Of a stretch of DNA of 8,067 nt, positions 6,085-8,067 are shown piece after piece (within the stretch, counting starts at the first letter, position 1; each line of letters opens with the position of its first letter). A program made the translations under genes and the position numbers. Below the pieces are notes generated by a model. That model had not been told where the DNA came from, did not search any database, and saw only the letters and a list, made by a program, of their open reading frames with translations. The stretch lies in NCBI GenBank assembly GCA_020059425.1, contig JAGVCD010000129.1, positions 1-8,067 of the forward strand, written 5' to 3'. The DNA is from Chamaesiphon sp. Its GTDB lineage: Bacteria; Cyanobacteriota; Cyanobacteriia; Cyanobacteriales; Chamaesiphonaceae.

Positions 6085-6342
6085 ATGAAAATGTCAGAAC
6101 TCAAAGCTTGGATATTCGGATACAACCTAAAAGATGGCATCACCAATTTAGCGGCGGCACTATTTGCCAGTGGCTCGATTGTAGTGGTCTGTACCACCAA
6201 CAACGTGATGCCCAAAGAATGGGAGAAATATGGTCAAAGTGCGATCGGAGCTAGCGGGGTTTTGGGTTTGGTGGTATCTGGAAAGCGGGGCGATTTGCAA
6301 GGTGGTCAAATCGATGCGGAGCCGCCAACGCCGAAGATTTAG
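6085..6342 (+). CDS. Small two-helix membrane protein, holin-like
   Basis: An 85-residue protein beginning MKMSELKAW. It has two hydrophobic segments, about residues 19-36 (ITNLAAALFASGSIVVVC) and about 52-66 (SAIGASGVLGLVVSG), then a basic KRGD turn and a polar Pro-rich tail. Small size, two membrane helices, a charged tail and a place beside terminase fit a class II holin, which makes the inner-membrane lesion that ends the phage cycle. No lysin is visible in the window, so the role is unproven. It begins 43 nt after the TerL stop and is probably co-transcribed. The internal ATG at 6091 is an equally plausible start, and a short dual-start holin/antiholin pair (Met1 and Met3) is possible but untested. 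No Shine-Dalgarno is seen. Its last 92 bp overlap, tail to tail, a gene on the other strand. Confidence 0.55.
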   Translation: MKMSELKAWIFGYNLKDGITNLAAALFASGSIVVVCTTNNVMPKEWEKYGQSAIGASGVLGLVVSGKRGDLQGGQIDAEPPTPKI

Positions 6343-6709
6343 GCTTACTGCTATCATTGCCAGCGGCTTGAAACATAGCAATTACAGCTACAGCGATCGC
6401 TGCCCAAAAAGCAGCAGCGATCATATTAAACCGAGAGCTAGCCCGTTCTTCATTCTCTTTCAGAACTGCAATGTCAGTGAGCGCTTGACTCAGTAGATGA
6501 GGCAAAGCTTCTAGACGCAAATCCGATTTAGACCGGGCGCGAACTTCTTGGTCAAGCCGTTCGGTATTAGTATTGGCCTGATATTGAACTGCTTTTAATT
6601 CAACAGCAATTTTAGACAAAGCGTCATCATGTCGATTGCTATAATCTAACGCCCGGGACAAAGCAATTCTAATTTCCAGTAATTCGTCACGGCTCAGCTC
6701 GATCGACAT
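6251..6709 (-). CDS. Second coiled-coil protein with membrane segment
   Basis: A 152-residue protein beginning MSIELSRDELLEI. Residues 1-90 are charged and helical, with a likely coil in 35-90. Residues about 94-116 form one hydrophobic helix (FNMIAAAFWAAIAVAVIAMF). The last 36 residues are polar and Pro/Lys-rich. The start is well supported: AAAGG lies 6 nt before the ATG. The layout resembles XhlA-type proteins, short phage proteins with an N-terminal coil and C-terminal membrane anchor that work with holins; a holin-like gene sits opposite it. Residues from about 123 on are encoded antisense to the end of that gene, and lack the helical character of the rest, so the true original stop may have been lost. 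I do not recognise the exact family. Confidence 0.6.
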   Translation of the reverse strand: MSIELSRDELLEIRIALSRALDYSNRHDDALSKIAVELKAVQYQANTNTERLDQEVRARSKSDLRLEALPHLLSQALTDIAVLKENEERASSRFNMIAAAFWAAIAVAVIAMFQAAGNDSSKPKSSALAAPHRFDHLANRPAFQIPPNPKPR

Positions 6710-6821
6710 TTATTACCTTTCTTTCATCTAATGAGACCTTAAGCTTACGATCAATTATATTAAGCACTCGTTCTATCTGACGCTCAAATGCTTGCCGTTG
6801 CGGCTGACATAAAGATTTCAT
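6687..6821 (-). CDS. Small ORF overlapping the start of the downstream gene
   Basis: A 44-codon frame starting MKSLCQPQRQAFERQIERVL, charged and helical, ending RAEP. Its stop lies 23 bp inside the next minus-strand gene (start 6709), an arrangement seen in translationally coupled phage genes. A TAGGTG lies about 7 nt before its ATG, a modest ribosome binding site. It could equally be a chance frame in the leader of the 6709 gene. No function is recognised. Confidence 0.35.
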   Translation of the reverse strand: MKSLCQPQRQAFERQIERVLNIIDRKLKVSLDERKVINVDRAEP

Positions 6822-6964
6822 AATTAGCACCTACTACGAGATTCTTCAGTACTTTAGCAAAAGATAGTCTGCAAGTAGCTCATAAAAAGCAAGCGGTATG
6901 TGCAACGACTAGATATTAAAAACCATACAGCCACAGAATTTAGCACTTTGGACACTAATAAAAA
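6822..6964. other. AT-rich non-coding stretch
   Basis: No reading frame of note and no convincing hairpin. Being downstream of the terminator at 6965-6982 and before the leftward frame starting at 6821, it should hold the promoter for the 44-codon ORF and the 6709 gene. I found no clear -35/-10 pair. Confidence 0.4.
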
Positions 6965-6982
6965 AATCCACGCGCGTGGATT
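6965..6982 (-). terminator. Perfect 18-bp palindrome with T-tract, minus-strand terminator (copy B)
   Basis: The same 18 bases as at 746-763. On the minus strand it is followed by TTTTTATTAG; with the two T bases ending the palindrome this makes a run of seven T, a better terminator than copy A. It lies 24 nt after the stop of the 28-codon frame (7007) and would end the leftward group that starts at 7728 or 7456. Confidence 0.75.
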
Positions 6983-7006
6983 CTTAACTAAACGATAAAG
7001 CTCAGA

Positions 7007-7093
7007 TTAATCATACCGACTAGCGATAAATTTAATCATGGCTAGAGCTACAACAAATCCCAAACAAAAAACCGACAAAAATGATGACCACAT
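7007..7093 (-). CDS. 28-residue single-helix membrane peptide
   Basis: The frame reads MWSSFLSVFCLGFVVALAMI then KFIASRYD and a stop. About 18 hydrophobic residues followed by Lys and Arg suggest one membrane helix with a positively charged cytoplasmic end. AGG (7099-7101 on the complementary strand) stands 5 nt before the ATG and overlaps the stop codon of the upstream 118-codon gene, and the terminator follows 24 nt after the stop, so it fits as the last gene of that transcript. Tiny membrane peptides of this sort serve as toxins, small holins or regulators of membrane enzymes; nothing here decides between them. A chance frame remains possible. Confidence 0.45.
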   Translation of the reverse strand: MWSSFLSVFCLGFVVALAMIKFIASRYD

Positions 7094-7099
7094 AAAAAC

Positions 7100-7456
7100 C
7101 TAATTCGCGATCGGTAGTGGTTGAATCAAGTTAGAAATCCCCGCCACACATCGAAAAACACACAAAGGATGGGTCAAGCCAGCATCTCGAATATTTTCCA
7201 AATAGTTTTCCAATGGTTCATAATCTCTAATTTGTTGAGTAGTAGCAATCGTATTAATAGACTGGCGCAGTTGTTCAATCGCTAATTTGCAATTATTGCC
7301 AACCAAGTTAATCTGCTGAGTGTTAGAGTCCAACAGCAAAGTAGATAAACCAGCCAAGTTCAAAAGAACCTGCATCCCATTAGTAATCTGACCAAATTCT
7401 TCGATTTTAAAGTATTCACCAGACCCTGTATCGATTTCAATCCAACAGTTAGCCAC
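7100..7456 (-). CDS. Unrecognised 118-residue protein
   Basis: Starts at GTG (7456) with a strong TAGGAG 10 nt before it, so translation is credible. The protein begins MANCWIEIDTGSGEYFKIEEF and appears soluble: a beta-rich N-terminal part (to about residue 50), then helices (LAIEQLRQSINTIA, LENYLENIRDAGL) and a hydrophobic C-terminus with two Cys (FRCVAGISNLIQPLPIAN). I recognise no family. It lies between a leucine-rich 74-codon frame (47 nt upstream) and the membrane peptide (6 nt downstream), followed by a good terminator, so it is probably the core of a small leftward operon. The function is unknown. Confidence 0.6.
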   Translation of the reverse strand: MANCWIEIDTGSGEYFKIEEFGQITNGMQVLLNLAGLSTLLLDSNTQQINLVGNNCKLAIEQLRQSINTIATTQQIRDYEPLENYLENIRDAGLTHPLCVFRCVAGISNLIQPLPIAN

Positions 7457-7503
7457 TTAAGTTTCGCTCCTATAAACAATATTTATCGTACCCAAAATCT
7501 AAA

Positions 7504-7728
7504 TCACAAAGAATCTAGAACTAATTGCAATCTCTGCAATATTCGCAACTGCTGCCGCCGGGGCAATTTACTGATTTCCCTCCAAATATTATTCACCAAA
7601 CACCGGATTAGCTTCTGAATAGGCTCAGACGCAATATCATCTAGGTCAAATAATTCCAGTTGCTGAATAGCCAAGCTAACATCATCACTCCAAAATAAGT
7701 GGTTCAATATTACTGATAATTCCTGCAA
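7504..7728 (-). CDS. Unrecognised 74-residue helical protein
   Basis: Predicted almost all-helical and leucine-rich: QELSVILNHLFW, an acidic middle (LELFDLDDIASEP) and a basic C-terminal helix (REISKLPRRQQLRILQRLQLV). The only start in frame after the upstream stop is TTG at 7728, with a poor ribosome site. It diverges from the gene at 7746 by 17 bp, which leaves little room for promoters. Together with the 118-codon gene it could form a two-gene unit; small acidic-to-basic helical proteins of this kind are often regulators or antitoxins, but nothing identifies it as such. Confidence 0.45.
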   Translation of the reverse strand: MQELSVILNHLFWSDDVSLAIQQLELFDLDDIASEPIQKLIRCLVNNIWREISKLPRRQQLRILQRLQLVLDSL

Positions 7729-7745
7729 GCTACCACTGTATTCAC

Positions 7746-8067
7746 ATGACTAAATATCAGAAAATTCCTGAGTTCGTTGAAGCCTTCCAAATGACCGAAG
7801 AGGCTAGGTCTAATATTAAATCTTGGCCAGAGTGGGCGATCGCTGCTCATAATAAAGATTCTCGTCAAATCGGTAGTATCTTTTTAACCAACCCTGAGAA
7901 CGCTGAGGGCACGTTTAGTATCCGAACTGAATACGATGTTTTCGAGATTCCCGAAAATTTTTGGTTAGTCCAATTAGCTAGCGGAAGTTTCATGCTAATG
8001 CAGGATGAATTATTTAAGGCCGGATTCATACTAGCTGATGAAGAGGCTAAATCTAGTACCGGGACAA
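7746..8067 (+). CDS. Small phage accessory protein of the 'KYRKKPV-EAFQW' type (N-terminal part)
   Basis: The frame is open for 107 codons to the right edge. It begins MTKYQKIPEFVEAFQMTEEA, then has SWPEWAIAAHNKD, and further on FEIPENFWLVQLASGSFMLM followed by DELFKAGFILADE. These fit a widespread phage protein pattern: KYRKKPV.VEAFQ, a P.W motif, a GDWI-like strand, a .G..Y...D.F segment and a closing Y-E. Here NFWLV replaces GDWII and SFMLMQDELF replaces EFYPCKPDIF. The family is common in phage genomes and has no established function that I know of. A HIP1 site lies inside it (7836-7843). No Shine-Dalgarno is seen. It is divergent from the 74-codon frame. Confidence 0.6.
   Translation, partial: MTKYQKIPEFVEAFQMTEEARSNIKSWPEWAIAAHNKDSRQIGSIFLTNPENAEGTFSIRTEYDVFEIPENFWLVQLASGSFMLMQDELFKAGFILADEEAKSSTGT

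Larger units (their letters stand above)
343..7843. repeat. HIP1 octamer GCGATCGC, nine scattered copies
   Basis: Sites start at 343, 448, 902, 4204, 4304, 4567, 5861, 6393 and 7836. That is about one per 900 bp, far above one per roughly 65 kb expected for a random octamer. Two are in gpJ, one at the end of the scaffold gene, four in TerL, one in the 6709 gene and one in the gene at 7746; none is in the portal gene. HIP1 abundance is a hallmark of many cyanobacterial chromosomes, which places the host group. Confidence 0.9.

Noticed and set aside
6054..6254. 66-codon plus-strand frame after TerL
   Set aside because: Overlaps the holin-like gene in another frame, and its product lacks any hydrophobic or domain pattern.
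6230..6496. 88-codon plus-strand frame
   Set aside because: Overlaps two better genes; the product is low-complexity Arg/Ser-rich sequence.
7038..7103. 21-codon plus-strand frame MARATTNPKQ...
   Set aside because: Antisense to the membrane peptide, very short and without a ribosome site.

Overview
The window looks like the structural and packaging part of a tailed phage or prophage from a cyanobacterium. The cyanobacterial signal is the octamer GCGATCGC (HIP1), which I count nine times in 8 kb, several of them inside phage genes. That suggests long residence in, or adaptation to, a HIP1-rich cyanobacterial genome. The phage signal is four recognisable structural or packaging proteins: a lambda gpJ-like tail tip protein, a scaffold-like coiled-coil protein, a DUF4055-type portal and a GpA-type large terminase. 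I see no integrase, repressor, tRNA, attachment site, CRISPR array or insertion sequence, so I cannot say whether this is an integrated prophage, a remnant or a free phage.

Layout, left to right. 1-725 (-): N-terminal 241 residues of the gpJ-like protein, running off the left edge. 746-860: an 18-bp palindrome that makes a terminator on the minus strand, then two tandem structured repeat units. 871-1683 (-): scaffold-like protein. 1704-3173 (+): portal, divergent from the scaffold gene by only 20 bp. 3186-3569 (-): small coiled-coil protein with a C-terminal membrane segment. 3570-3732: intergenic stretch with a 16-bp-stem hairpin, a possible -10 box and a third, inverted copy of the structured repeat. 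3733-4119 (+): small coiled-coil protein, a candidate small terminase subunit, overlapping by 4 bp the large terminase (4116-6041, +). 6085-6342 (+): small protein with two membrane segments, holin-like. 6251-6709 (-): second coiled-coil plus membrane protein, preceded by a 44-codon ORF. 6822-7006: mainly non-coding, holding a second identical copy of the 18-bp palindrome with a T-tract, which ends a leftward group of small unrecognised genes (7728 to 7007). 7746-8067 (+): start of a small phage accessory protein that runs off the right edge.

How the genes fit together. TerL (with the candidate TerS) would pump DNA through the portal into a prohead built on the scaffold. The gpJ-like protein would form the tail tip that contacts the host. 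The holin-like and coiled-coil/membrane proteins are candidates for lysis. The physical order TerL, portal, scaffold (read right to left) is canonical, but portal and TerL are on the strand opposite to scaffold and gpJ. The capsid and tail genes normally found between scaffold and gpJ are absent; a hairpin array and a terminator sit there instead. The region is therefore rearranged, and the structured repeats lie at or near the apparent joints.

Most interesting for follow-up: the three-copy repeat whose stem varies at five of nine base pairs with every change compensated; the identical palindromic terminators about 6.2 kb apart; the strand-shuffled module; and the 28-residue membrane peptide with its two orphan neighbours.
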